Assembly (NCBI RefSeq): GCF_015999245.1
Contig: NZ_JAEAMR010000010.1
Coordinates: 954,047-1,018,046 of the forward strand
DNA from: Streptomyces sp. AV19
Lineage (GTDB): Bacteria > Actinomycetota > Actinomycetes > Streptomycetales > Streptomycetaceae
Reading direction: 5' to 3'
Length of the DNA stretch: 64,000 nt
Positions 17,299 to 26,332 of this stretch are shown one piece after another (positions within the stretch are counted from its first letter, which is position 1; every line of letters starts with the position of its first letter). The notes beneath the pieces are model-generated. The model was not told the origin of the DNA and did no database searches. It saw only the letters and a list, made by a program, of their open reading frames with translations. Position numbers and translations under genes: made by a program.

Positions 17299-18687
17299 AT
17301 GGGTTCTCGTCCGTACGGACGCCGCGGGCGCCGTCTCGCCCGGTGCGCCGCGGCCCTGCTCGTCGCCGGTGTCGCGGTGCCGGCCGCGGCCTCCGCGTCC
17401 GACGGCGGCAAGGGCACGGACGGCAGCGCCCGGGCGTCCGTCGCCCAGCAGCTGCGCGGCCCCGCCAAGGCCAAGAACGTCATCCTGCTCATCGGCGACG
17501 GCATGGGCGACTCGGAGATCACCCTCGCCCGCGACTACACGGTGGGCGCGGCGGGCCGGCTGAACATGGACAAGTTCCCGATGACCGGCGCCTACACCAC
17601 GTACTCGGTCGACAAGAACGGCAAGCCGGACTACGTCACCGACTCGGCGGCCAGCGGCACCGGCTGGGCGACCGGCCGCAAGACGGTCAACGGCCGGATA
17701 TCGAAGACGCCGGGCACCGACAAGCCGATGACCACGATCCTGGAGCTAGCCCAGCGCAACGGGCTGGCCACCGGCAGCGTCACCACCGCCGAGCTCACCG
17801 ACGCCACCCCGGCCGTCCTCGCCTCGCACGCCACCGACCGCAGCTGCCAGGGCCCGGCCGACATGAAGGAGTGCCCGAACGACACGATCGCCAGGGGCGG
17901 TCCGGGCTCGATCGCCGAGCAGAGCGTCAACCACAAGGTGGACGTGCTGCTGGGCGGCGGCAAGCAGCGCTTCGACCAGAAGATCACCGAGGGCCGGTAC
18001 AAGGGCCTGACCGTCACCCAGCAGGCCGAGAAGCTGGGCTACCAGGTGGTGACGGACGCCAAGGGCCTCGGCTCGGCGCGCGCCGGCAAGCCCGTCCTCG
18101 GCCTCTTCGCACCGGGCAACATCCCGGTCGAGTGGACCGGCAAGGCCGCGGCCGTCGGCGGCACCGCCCCGCAGCGCTGCTCGACGAGCAACCCCGAGCG
18201 CAAGGCCGGGACCCCGGGCCTGGAGGAGCAGACGCGCCGGGCCATCCAGCTCCTGGAGCGGAAGCAGAAGGGCAAGAACGGCTTCTTCCTCCAGGTCGAG
18301 GGCGCCTCGATCGACAAGCGCGACCACGCCGCCGACCCCTGCGGGCAGATCGGCGAGACCGCGGCCCTGGACCGGGCCGTGAAGGTCGCCCGCGACTACG
18401 CGGCGAAGCACCCGGACACCCTGGTCGTCACCACCGCCGACCACGGCCACACCAGCCAGATCGTCCCGCTGGAGGCCACCCCGCCCGGCCTGTCCTCGAC
18501 GCTGGTCACGAACGAGGGGCAGCAGCTCAAGGTCAACTACTCGACCAACACCCCGGGCAAGTCGCAGGAGCACACCGGCACCGAGGTGCGCATCGCGGCC
18601 CAGGGCCCGCAGGCCGAGCGCGTCCTCGGCGTGACGGACCAGACCGAGCTCTTCACGACCGTCCGGAAGGCGCTCTCCCTGCGCTGA
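17299..18687 (+). CDS. phoA: Secreted alkaline phosphatase, PhoA family
   Basis: 462 aa. Hydrolyses phosphomonoesters outside the cell to supply phosphate. The signal peptide of about 32 residues contains several Arg (GRRGRRLARCAAALL). The active-site serine is in TDSAASGTGWATG (Asp115-Ser116); metal ligands include the early Asp of LLIGDGMGDSE, EGASIDKRDH and TTADHGHTSQ. The usual DSAASATA is here DSAASGTG. The ATG follows GAGGAAGG. It is typically induced by phosphate starvation, but I cannot identify a convincing PHO box. A large hairpin follows the stop. Confidence 0.93.
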   Translation: MGSRPYGRRGRRLARCAAALLVAGVAVPAAASASDGGKGTDGSARASVAQQLRGPAKAKNVILLIGDGMGDSEITLARDYTVGAAGRLNMDKFPMTGAYTTYSVDKNGKPDYVTDSAASGTGWATGRKTVNGRISKTPGTDKPMTTILELAQRNGLATGSVTTAELTDATPAVLASHATDRSCQGPADMKECPNDTIARGGPGSIAEQSVNHKVDVLLGGGKQRFDQKITEGRYKGLTVTQQAEKLGYQVVTDAKGLGSARAGKPVLGLFAPGNIPVEWTGKAAAVGGTAPQRCSTSNPERKAGTPGLEEQTRRAIQLLERKQKGKNGFFLQVEGASIDKRDHAADPCGQIGETAALDRAVKVARDYAAKHPDTLVVTTADHGHTSQIVPLEATPPGLSSTLVTNEGQQLKVNYSTNTPGKSQEHTGTEVRIAAQGPQAERVLGVTDQTELFTTVRKALSLR

Positions 18688-18712
18688 TCTCCGGACCACG
18701 GGGGACGGGGGC

Positions 18713-18753
18713 GAGGGCCCGGGCCGCGGAATCCGTCCGCGGGCCGGGCCCTC
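18713..18753 (+). terminator. Long hairpin terminator after phoA
   Basis: Positions 18713-18730 pair with 18736-18753 over 18 bp with one mismatch and a 5-base loop, starting 26 bases past the phoA stop. Confidence 0.8.
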
Positions 18754-18865
18754 AGGGATTGCTCCAGTTATGGCGCGCGAAGATTGGCGGATCTCGCACC
18801 GTTGATCAGGTCGCGCGGCATCGACACTGGGGTCTTCCGGACCCCCGCTGGCAGGAGGAACCCCC

Positions 18866-19804
18866 ATGTCCGGGTCTCGTGTACTGGCCATGGGCCACTA
18901 CCAGCCCGCCAGGGTGCTGACCAACGACGAGCTGGCCGGAATGGTCGACACCAGCGACGAGTGGATCCGTTCCCGGGTGGGCATCCGCACCCGCCGCGTG
19001 GCCGACCCCGACGAGACGGTCGACTCGATGGCCGCCGAGGCCGCCGCCAAGGCCCTCGCCAACAGCGGGCTGTCCCCCGACGACATCGACCTCGTCCTCG
19101 TCGCCACCTGCACGGCCGTCGACCGCAGCCCCAACACGGCCGCGCGCGTCGCGGCCCGGCTCGGCCTCGGCTCCCCCGCGGTGATGGACGTCAACGTCGT
19201 CTGCGCCGGCTTCACCCACGCCCTGGCGAACGCCGACCACGCGATCCGGGCCGGGGCGGCGCGGAACGCCCTGGTCATCGGCGTCGAGAAGTTCACCGAC
19301 GTGGTCGACTGGACGGACCGTTCCACCTGCGTCCTGGTCGGCGACGGCGCGGGTGCCGCGGTGGTCACCGCCTCGGCCGAGCCCGGCATCGGCCCGGTCG
19401 TCTGGGGCTCCGTCCCCGAGATGGGCCACGCCGTCCGCATCGAGGGCACCCCGTCCCGCTTCGCCCAGGAGGGCCAGTCCGTCTACCGCTGGGCCACGAC
19501 CCGGCTCCCGCCGATCGCCCGCCGCGTCTGCGAACGGGCCGGGGTCGCGCCCGAGGACCTGGCGGCGGTCGTCCTCCACCAGGCGAACCTGCGCATCATC
19601 GAGCCGGTGGCGCGACGGATCGGCGCCGTCAACGCGGTGATCGCGACGGACGTGACGGAGTCCGGCAACACGTCCGCCGCCAGCATCCCGCTGGCCCTGT
19701 CCAAGCTCGTCGAGCGCAGGACGGTCGCGGCCGGGGCGCCGGTGCTGCTGTTCGGCTTCGGCGGGAACCTGTCGTACGGGGGCCAGGTCATCCACTGCCC
19801 GTAG
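18866..19804 (+). CDS. Beta-ketoacyl-ACP synthase III family (FabH-like)
   Basis: 312 aa thiolase-fold condensing enzyme that joins an acyl-CoA starter to malonyl-ACP. The catalytic triad is complete: Cys113 in VNVVCAGF, His238 in LHQANLRI and Asn268 in SGNTSAAS. The N-terminal DEWIRSRVGIRTRR and the GDGAGAAVV loop are typical. The ribosome site AGGAGG precedes ATG 18866. It has no adjacent fabD/acpP/fabF, so it is probably not the housekeeping FabH but a second copy for unusual starters or a specialised pathway. It is flanked by a terminator and an unrelated VOC gene. Confidence 0.9.
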   Translation: MSGSRVLAMGHYQPARVLTNDELAGMVDTSDEWIRSRVGIRTRRVADPDETVDSMAAEAAAKALANSGLSPDDIDLVLVATCTAVDRSPNTAARVAARLGLGSPAVMDVNVVCAGFTHALANADHAIRAGAARNALVIGVEKFTDVVDWTDRSTCVLVGDGAGAAVVTASAEPGIGPVVWGSVPEMGHAVRIEGTPSRFAQEGQSVYRWATTRLPPIARRVCERAGVAPEDLAAVVLHQANLRIIEPVARRIGAVNAVIATDVTESGNTSAASIPLALSKLVERRTVAAGAPVLLFGFGGNLSYGGQVIHCP

Positions 19805-19868
19805 CGGGCCCGGCCCGCTGTCCGATTCGTTCAAGACCGGGCGGCGGGCCGCCGCCTACGGTGCCGGC

Positions 19869-20273
19869 ATGACACCACGTTTCGACTGCATCGGGATCGT
19901 CACCGCCGACATGGCGGCGTCGCTCGCCTTCTACCGCCGCCTGGGGCTGGACGTCCCGGCCTCGGCGGATGACCGACCCCACGTGGAGCACGCACTGCCC
20001 GGCGGGCTCCGTCTGCTGTGGGACACGGACGAGGTCCACCGCTCGTTCGACCCGGGCGCGGACCTGGGGAAGGGCCCGGGGCGTACAGGGCTGGGCTTCG
20101 CGTGCTCGGACGCGGAGGAAGTGGACCGGGTGTACGGGGAACTGGTCGCGGCGGGGTACGAGGGGCGTCTGGCGCCGTGGGACGCGGTGTGGGGGCAGCG
20201 GTACGCGGTTGTCCTCGATCCGGACGGGAATGCGGTGGATCTGTTCGCGCCGGTGGGGGGCGCGGCGCGTTAG
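19869..20273 (+). CDS. VOC (glyoxalase/bleomycin-resistance fold) protein
   Basis: 134 aa, two beta-alpha-beta-beta-beta modules: FDCIGIVTADMAASLAFYRRLGLDVP, and the second half with YAVVLDPDGNAVDLFAPV. Such proteins bind metals and act in detoxification, dioxygenation or antibiotic sequestration. The substrate cannot be inferred. It is followed by a long repeat-rich gap. Confidence 0.85.
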   Translation: MTPRFDCIGIVTADMAASLAFYRRLGLDVPASADDRPHVEHALPGGLRLLWDTDEVHRSFDPGADLGKGPGRTGLGFACSDAEEVDRVYGELVAAGYEGRLAPWDAVWGQRYAVVLDPDGNAVDLFAPVGGAAR

Positions 20274-20781
20274 GGGTTCGCCCCCGGCCCGCCCTTTCAC
20301 CGTTTCTTCCGGGGCTCCGCCCCCGGGCCCGCAACGCGGCTTCGCCGCGTTGACCGGGGGCTTCGCCCCCTGGACCCCCACCGGGGCTGCGCCCCTGAAA
20401 CCGCGCTCCGCGCGGTTGTCCTCAATCGCCGGACGGGCTGAAGTACGCGCCCATGCTGGATATCACCCGCGCCGGACATCCAGCACGGGCGCGAAATCCA
20501 GCCCGTCCGGCGATTGAGGACGAGCGGCGGAGCCGCGATGCGGGGTCCGGGGCGGAGCCCCGAAAGGGGGTCAGGGGCGCAGCCCCGGTGGGGTGCAGGG
20601 GGCGGAGCCCCCGCTCACCGTGCGAAGCGCGGTGCCGGGTCCGGGGCTTGCCCTGGAGGAAACGGGGAAAGGGCGGGACCGGGGCATCGTCAACCAACCC
20701 CAACCCCCCACGCCCCGAAGAGGTCAAGGTCACAGCCGAACCCCCTCTTCCGCAAGCAGCTCAGCGCCTAGCCTTCCCCCC
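20274..20781. repeat. Palindromic intergenic repeat, copy 2 (~390 bp imperfect palindrome)
   Basis: No gene. The outer ends are inverted (GCCCTTTCACCGTTTC at 20291 against GAAACGGGGAAAGGGC at 20659-20674). The centre is a 23-bp perfect inverted repeat, GTCCTCAATCGCCGGACGGG... at 20418-20440 and its complement at 20499-20521. Between these are GGGCGGAGCCCCC-type hairpins. The last ~100 bases before mutA look like plain sequence and probably hold the mutA promoter. Confidence 0.75.
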
Positions 20782-22641
20782 ATGACGGTCCTGCCCGAAG
20801 AAGGCTTCTCCCTGGCCGCCGAGTTCCCGGACGCGACCCGCGAGCAGTGGCAGCGCCTCGTCGAGGGCGTACTGCGCAAGACGGGCACCGAGGTGGCCGG
20901 GACGGCGGCCGAGGACGCGCTGGCCACCGTCCTCCAGGACGGGCTGCGCACCCGGCCCCTGTACACGGCCGACGACGCGGCACCCGAGCCCGGTCTGCCC
21001 GGCTTCCCGCCGTTCGTCCGCGGCGGACGCCCCGAGGGAACGGCCGTCTCCGGCTGGGACGTGCGCCAGCTCCACGCCCACCCCGACCCCCGCAGGACCA
21101 ACGAGGCCGTCCTGGCGGACCTGGAGAACGGCGTCACCTCCCTCTGGCTGACCGTCGGCGCCGCCGGCCTCCCCGTCGAGGGCCTCGCCACCGCCCTCGA
21201 CGGCGTCCTCCTCGACCTCGCCCCCGTCGTCCTCGACGCCGGACCCGACACCGAGGCCGCCGCGCGCGCCCTGCTGCGCCTGTACGACGAGCGCGGCACC
21301 GCCCGCACCGAGGCCCGCGGCAGCCTCGGCGCCGACCCGCTCGGCACCCTCGCCCGCACCGGCGCGGCCCCCGAAGCCGACACCGCCGCCCTCGCCGCCA
21401 TGTGCCTGGGCGACCGGCCCAACGTGCGCGCCCTCGTCGTCGACGCCCTGCCGTACCACGAGGCCGGCGGCTCTGCCGCCCAGGAACTCGGCTGCTCGCT
21501 CGCCACCGGTGTCGCCTACCTGCGCACCCTCACCGACGCCGGCCTCGGCGTCGACGAGGCGTGCGCCCAGCTGGAGTTCCGCTACGCGGCCGGCGCCGAC
21601 CAGTTCCTCACCATCGCCACCCTGCGCGCGGCCCGCCGCCTGTGGGCCCGCGTCACCGAGGTCTGCGGGGCGTCCCCGGCCGCCCGCGCCCAGCGCCAGC
21701 ACGCCGTCACCTCCCCGGTGATGATGACCCGTCGCGACCCCTGGGTGAACATGCTGCGCACCACCGTCGCCTGCCTCGGCGCGGGCGTCGGCGGCGCGGA
21801 CGCCGTCACCGTCCTGCCCTTCGACAGCGCCATCGGCCTGCCCGACGCCTTCGCCCGCCGGATCGCCCGCAACACCTCCTCGATCCTGCTGGAGGAGTCC
21901 CACCTCGCCCGCGTCATCGACCCGGCCGGCGGCTCCTGGTACGCCGAGCGGCTCACCGACGAACTCGCCCGCGCCGCCTGGGCGTGGTTCCAGGAGATCG
22001 AGCGCGCCGGCGGCCAGGAGGCCGCCCTGCGCTCCGGGCTGGTCGCCGAACGGCTGGCCGCCACCTGGGAGGAGCGCTCCGCCCGCCTGACCACCCGGCG
22101 CGAACCGGTCACCGGCGTCAGCGAGTTCCCGCACCTCGCCGAGCCGGCGGTCGAGCGCGACACCCCGCCCCGCCCGCTCTCCGGCGGACTGCCGCGGGTG
22201 CGCCGCGACGAGGCGTACGAGGCGCTGCGCGCCCGCTCCGACGCGCACCTGGCCGCCACCGGCGCCCGCCCCCGGGTCTTCCTCGCCGCGCTCGGCTCCC
22301 CCGCGGCCCACACCGCGCGGGCCACCTTCGCCGCCAACCTCCTCCAGGCGGGCGGCATCGAGCCCGTCCACGAGCCGGCCTCCGTCGACGCGGACACCGC
22401 CGCCGAGGCGTTCGGCCGCAGCGGTGCCACCGTGGCGTGCCTGTGCTCCTCCGACGCGGTCTACGCCGAGCAGGCCGGGGCCGTCGCCGCCGCCCTCAGG
22501 GCGGCCGGGGCCGGGCGGGTCCTCCTCGCGGGCCGGCGGGGCGAGCGACCGCCCGCGGACGTCGACGAGTTCGTCCACGCGGGCGGCGACGCGGTCGCCG
22601 TCCTGACCTCCGTCCTCGACCATCTGGGAGTGGCGCGATGA
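20782..22641 (+). CDS. mutA: Methylmalonyl-CoA mutase small subunit
   Basis: 619 aa. Structural, non-catalytic subunit of the heterodimeric mutase that interconverts methylmalonyl-CoA and succinyl-CoA. An N-terminal TIM barrel with GWDVRQLHAHPDP and the late SMxR-like MLRTTVACLGAGVGGADAVTVLPFD segment is followed by a flavodoxin-like C-terminal domain. That domain lacks the cobalamin-binding DxHxxG, as expected for MutA. The ATG at 20782 has only a weak ribosome site. The stop overlaps the mutB start by ATGA. Confidence 0.95.
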   Translation: MTVLPEEGFSLAAEFPDATREQWQRLVEGVLRKTGTEVAGTAAEDALATVLQDGLRTRPLYTADDAAPEPGLPGFPPFVRGGRPEGTAVSGWDVRQLHAHPDPRRTNEAVLADLENGVTSLWLTVGAAGLPVEGLATALDGVLLDLAPVVLDAGPDTEAAARALLRLYDERGTARTEARGSLGADPLGTLARTGAAPEADTAALAAMCLGDRPNVRALVVDALPYHEAGGSAAQELGCSLATGVAYLRTLTDAGLGVDEACAQLEFRYAAGADQFLTIATLRAARRLWARVTEVCGASPAARAQRQHAVTSPVMMTRRDPWVNMLRTTVACLGAGVGGADAVTVLPFDSAIGLPDAFARRIARNTSSILLEESHLARVIDPAGGSWYAERLTDELARAAWAWFQEIERAGGQEAALRSGLVAERLAATWEERSARLTTRREPVTGVSEFPHLAEPAVERDTPPRPLSGGLPRVRRDEAYEALRARSDAHLAATGARPRVFLAALGSPAAHTARATFAANLLQAGGIEPVHEPASVDADTAAEAFGRSGATVACLCSSDAVYAEQAGAVAAALRAAGAGRVLLAGRRGERPPADVDEFVHAGGDAVAVLTSVLDHLGVAR

Positions 22642-24833
22642 TCCCCGACTTCTCCGGCGTCGACCTGGGGCCGGGCGACGCGGCGGCCGACACCGGCCGC
22701 TGGCACGCCGCCCTCAAGGAGAACACCGGCCACAGCGCCGCCGACCTGAAGTGGGAGACCCCGGAGGGCATCGGCGTCAAGCCCCTCTACACCGGCGAGG
22801 ACCTGCGCGGGCTGGACTTCCTCGGCACGTACCCGGGCATCGCGCCCTATCTGCGCGGCCCCTACCCCACGATGTACGTCAACCAGCCCTGGACCATCCG
22901 GCAGTACGCGGGCTTCTCCACCGCCGAGGAGTCCAACGCCTTCTACCGCCGCAACCTGGCGGCCGGTCAGAAGGGCCTGTCCGTCGCCTTCGACCTGCCC
23001 ACCCACCGCGGCTACGACAGCGACCACCCGCGCGTCACCGGCGACGTCGGCATGGCGGGCGTCGCCATCGACTCCATCTACGACATGCGCCAGCTCTTCG
23101 ACGGCATCCCGCTGGACCGGATGAGCGTGTCGATGACCATGAACGGCGCCGTGCTGCCGGTGCTCGCGCTGTACATCGTCGCCGCCGAGGAACAGGGCGT
23201 ACCGCCCGAGAAGCTGGCCGGGACCATCCAGAACGACATCCTCAAGGAGTTCATGGTCCGCAACACGTATATCTATCCGCCGAAGCCGTCGATGCGGATC
23301 ATCTCGGACATCTTCGCCTTCACCTCGCAGAAGATGCCGCGCTACAACTCCATCTCCATCTCCGGCTACCACATCCAGGAGGCGGGCGCCACGGCCGACC
23401 TGGAGCTGGCCTACACGCTCGCGGACGGTGTGGAGTACATCCGGGCGGGCCGGGAAGCCGGGCTGGACGTGGACGCGTTCGCCCCCCGCCTCTCCTTCTT
23501 CTGGGCGATCGGCATGAACTTCTTCATGGAGATCGCCAAGATGCGCGCGGCCCGGCTGCTCTGGGCCCGACTCGTCGCACAGTTCGAGCCGGAGAACGCC
23601 AAGTCGCTGTCGCTGCGCACCCATTCGCAGACCTCCGGCTGGTCCCTGACGGCCCAGGACGTCTTCAACAACGTCACCCGCACCTGCGTCGAGGCCATGG
23701 CCGCCACCCAGGGCCACACCCAGTCGCTGCACACCAACGCCCTCGACGAGGCCCTCGCCCTGCCCACGGACTTCTCCGCGCGCATCGCCCGCAACACCCA
23801 GCTCCTCCTCCAGCAGGAGTCCGGCACCTGCCGGGTGATCGACCCCTGGGGCGGCAGCGCGTACGTCGAGCGGCTCACCCACGACCTCGCCCGCCGCGCG
23901 TGGGCGCACATCCAGGAGGTCGAGGCGGCCGGCGGCATGGCCCAGGCGATCGACGCGGGCATCCCCAAGATGCGCGTCGAGGAGGCCGCCGCCCGCACCC
24001 AGGCCCGCATCGACTCCGGCCGGCAGCCGGTGATCGGCGTCAACAAGTACCGGGTGGACAGCGACGAGCAGATCGAGGTCCTCAAGGTCGACAACTCCTC
24101 CGTCCGCGACCGGCAGATCGACAAGCTGCGCCGGCTGCGCGCCGAGCGCGACGAGGCCGTCTGCCAGGACGCGCTGCGCGCCCTGACCGCCGCGGCAAAG
24201 ACCGGTCCCGGCCCGGGGCTGGAGGGCAACCTGCTGGCCCTCGCGGTGGACGCGGCCCGCGCCAAGGCCACCGTCGGCGAGATCTCGGACGCCCTGGAGA
24301 AGGTGTACGGGCGCCACGCGGGCCGCATCCGTACGATCTCCGGTGTGTACAGGCAGGAGGCCGGACCGTCGTCCGGCGTGGAGCGCACCCGTGAACTGGT
24401 CGAGTCCTTCGAGCGGGAGGAGGGCCGCCGCCCGCGCATCCTGGTCGCCAAGATGGGCCAGGACGGCCACGACCGCGGCCAGAAGGTGATCGCCACCGCC
24501 TTCGCCGACCTCGGCTTCGACGTGGACGTCGGCCCGCTGTTCCAGACCCCGGCCGAGGTCGCCCGGCAGGCGGTGGAGGCCGACGTGCACGTCGTCGGCG
24601 TCTCGTCGCTGGCCGCCGGGCACCTCACGCTCGTGCCGGCGCTGCGCGAGTGCCTCGCCGAGGAGGGCCGGGAGGACATCATGATCGTCGTCGGCGGGGT
24701 GATCCCCCCGCAGGACGTCCCGGCGCTCCACGAGGCCGGTGCCACCGCCGTGTTCCCGCCCGGCACGGTGATCCCGGACGCCGCCCGCGACCTGCTGAAG
24801 ACCCTCGCCGGGGTCCTCGGCCACGAGCTGTAG
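22638..24833 (+). CDS. mutB: Methylmalonyl-CoA mutase large (catalytic) subunit
   Basis: 731 aa, adenosylcobalamin-dependent. The barrel domain (about 1-580) contains PYPTMYVNQPWTIRQYAGF, FDLPTHRGYDSDHPR and RTHSQTSGWSLT. The C-terminal B12 domain has the cobalt-ligand motif GQDGHDRG, then SSLAAGHLTLVP and VVGGVIPPQD. It supplies methylmalonyl-CoA for polyketides and takes part in propionate and branched-chain catabolism. It is translationally coupled to mutA and 4 bases from meaB; no epimerase is adjacent. Confidence 0.97.
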   Translation: MIPDFSGVDLGPGDAAADTGRWHAALKENTGHSAADLKWETPEGIGVKPLYTGEDLRGLDFLGTYPGIAPYLRGPYPTMYVNQPWTIRQYAGFSTAEESNAFYRRNLAAGQKGLSVAFDLPTHRGYDSDHPRVTGDVGMAGVAIDSIYDMRQLFDGIPLDRMSVSMTMNGAVLPVLALYIVAAEEQGVPPEKLAGTIQNDILKEFMVRNTYIYPPKPSMRIISDIFAFTSQKMPRYNSISISGYHIQEAGATADLELAYTLADGVEYIRAGREAGLDVDAFAPRLSFFWAIGMNFFMEIAKMRAARLLWARLVAQFEPENAKSLSLRTHSQTSGWSLTAQDVFNNVTRTCVEAMAATQGHTQSLHTNALDEALALPTDFSARIARNTQLLLQQESGTCRVIDPWGGSAYVERLTHDLARRAWAHIQEVEAAGGMAQAIDAGIPKMRVEEAAARTQARIDSGRQPVIGVNKYRVDSDEQIEVLKVDNSSVRDRQIDKLRRLRAERDEAVCQDALRALTAAAKTGPGPGLEGNLLALAVDAARAKATVGEISDALEKVYGRHAGRIRTISGVYRQEAGPSSGVERTRELVESFEREEGRRPRILVAKMGQDGHDRGQKVIATAFADLGFDVDVGPLFQTPAEVARQAVEADVHVVGVSSLAAGHLTLVPALRECLAEEGREDIMIVVGGVIPPQDVPALHEAGATAVFPPGTVIPDAARDLLKTLAGVLGHEL

Positions 24834-24837
24834 GCCC

Positions 24838-25827
24838 ATGGCCCGGCCCATCGACCTGGACGCCGTCGTCAAGGGCGTGCTCGACGGGAGGCGCGCGGCC
24901 GTCGCCCGCGCCATCACCCTCGTCGAGTCCACCCGCGCCGACCACCGGGAGCTCGCCCAGCGGATGCTGGTCCAGCTGCTGCCGCACTCCGGCGCGGCGC
25001 GGCGGGTCGGCGTCACGGGCGTGCCCGGCGTCGGCAAGTCCACCTTCATCGACGCCCTCGGCACGCTGCTCACCGGCCTCGGCCACCGGGTGGCCGTGCT
25101 CGCCGTGGACCCCTCCTCCACCCGCAGCGGCGGCAGCATCCTGGGCGACAAGACGCGGATGGAACGGCTCGCCGTCGACCCCGCCGCCTTCGTCCGTCCC
25201 TCGCCCACCGCGGGGACCCTCGGCGGGGTCGCCCGGGCCACCCGGGAGACCATCGTCGTGATGGAGGCGGCCGGTTACGACGTGGTGCTCGTCGAGACGG
25301 TCGGCGTCGGGCAGTCGGAGACGGCGGTGGCCGGGATGGTCGACAGCTTCCTCATGCTCACCCTGGCCCGCACCGGCGACCAGTTGCAGGGCATCAAGAA
25401 GGGCGTCCTGGAACTGGCCGATCTCGTCGCCGTCAACAAGGCGGACGGCCCGCACGAGCGGGACGCGCGGTCGGCCGCGCGCGAACTGGCGGGCGCGCTG
25501 CGGCTGATGCGCTCGCCGGACGCGGCCTGGAATCCGCCCGTCCTGACGTGCAGTGCCCGGGAAGGGACGGGGCTGACGGATCTCTGGGAGCGGCTGGAGC
25601 AGCACCGGCAGATCCTGGACGTCACGGGGGAGCTGGCGCGGCGGCGCAGTGATCAGCAGGTGGAGTGGGCCTGGTCGATGGTGCGGGAGCAGTTGCTGGG
25701 GGAGCTGCGGGGGCACGCGGGGGTGCGGGAGATCGCGCCCGGGCTGGAACGGCGGCTGCGGGACGGCGAGTTGACGGCGACGCTGGCGGCGGAGCGGATC
25801 CTGTCCGCGTTCCGCGGGGAGTCGTGA
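24838..25827 (+). CDS. meaB: Methylmalonyl-CoA mutase-associated GTPase MeaB
   Basis: 329 aa G3E GTPase that gates cobalamin loading and protects or reactivates the mutase. Walker A is GVPGVGKSTF (residues 61-70), the switch/metal segment is DPSSTRSGGSILGDKTRM, ETVGVGQSE is the DxxG-like element, and NKADGP is the guanine-specific NKxD. It is the third gene of the mutA-mutB-meaB operon. Its stop abuts the remnant of a converging HAD gene. Confidence 0.95.
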   Translation: MARPIDLDAVVKGVLDGRRAAVARAITLVESTRADHRELAQRMLVQLLPHSGAARRVGVTGVPGVGKSTFIDALGTLLTGLGHRVAVLAVDPSSTRSGGSILGDKTRMERLAVDPAAFVRPSPTAGTLGGVARATRETIVVMEAAGYDVVLVETVGVGQSETAVAGMVDSFLMLTLARTGDQLQGIKKGVLELADLVAVNKADGPHERDARSAARELAGALRLMRSPDAAWNPPVLTCSAREGTGLTDLWERLEQHRQILDVTGELARRRSDQQVEWAWSMVREQLLGELRGHAGVREIAPGLERRLRDGELTATLAAERILSAFRGES

Positions 25828-26297
25828 GCCCCGGTGGTGACAGGTACGCCGTGCCGGCGCAGGGCGGCGAGCACAGCGGCCGCGTCGGGGTAGGGCCGCC
25901 AGGCGGCGGGCGTCATGTGCCGGGCGTACAGCGCCTCGTACAGCTCGGAGGCAGGTAGGCGCACCTCGTGCGCCAGTCCGAGGCAGGCGGTGCGGTGCTC
26001 CGCCGCGCTGCGGTCGCGCTGTTCCCATGCCGGTGCCAGGTGTGCGGGCACCGTGCGCGACGGGGAACCGCCGGGCAGGGCGCCGGCCTCGTCCAACTCC
26101 CGTGCGAGCCGCCGGAATTCCACGTCAGCCAGCGTGATCCCGCACCGGTCGAGCGCGGCGCCGGGTCAGGACTCGGGTGACTCGATGGGGAAGAGGGTTC
26201 CGGAGAAGTCGAAGAGCGCACCGTTGACCGTCGCGGCGTCAGTCTGCCAGGGGGCTCGCCGGGGCGCCGTTCCGGCCCGATACTGCAAGTGCGTCAT
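25828..26297 (-). pseudogene. HAD-family hydrolase remnant
   Basis: In one minus-strand frame from ATG 26297, the translation contains the catalytic start of a HAD hydrolase (GALFDFSGTLFPIESPES). It then hits an in-frame TGA at 26166-26168, and continues in the same frame with AALDRCGITLADVEFRRLA through YPDAAAVLAALRRHGVPV. Homology stops near the meaB stop codon; the remaining core (SN motif, Lys, acidic pair) is absent. The TGA falls where a Trp (TGG) would be expected. So it has both a nonsense change and a lost C-terminus. Confidence 0.7.
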
Positions 26298-26332
26298 GTA
26301 CATGCAAGCATCGGCAGGGCAAGGGGACCGTC

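Noticed and set aside
22461..25253. Minus-strand 930-residue frame across mutB/meaB
   Set aside because: It is antisense to two certain genes and has no recognisable fold.
18866..25827. Biosynthetic gene cluster around FabH and methylmalonyl-CoA mutase
   Set aside because: No polyketide synthase, acyl carrier protein or tailoring genes are present, and terminators and repeats separate the units.
26166..26168. TGA in the HAD frame as a selenocysteine codon
   Set aside because: The downstream fold is also truncated, no SECIS-like structure is evident, and Trp-to-stop decay is simpler.
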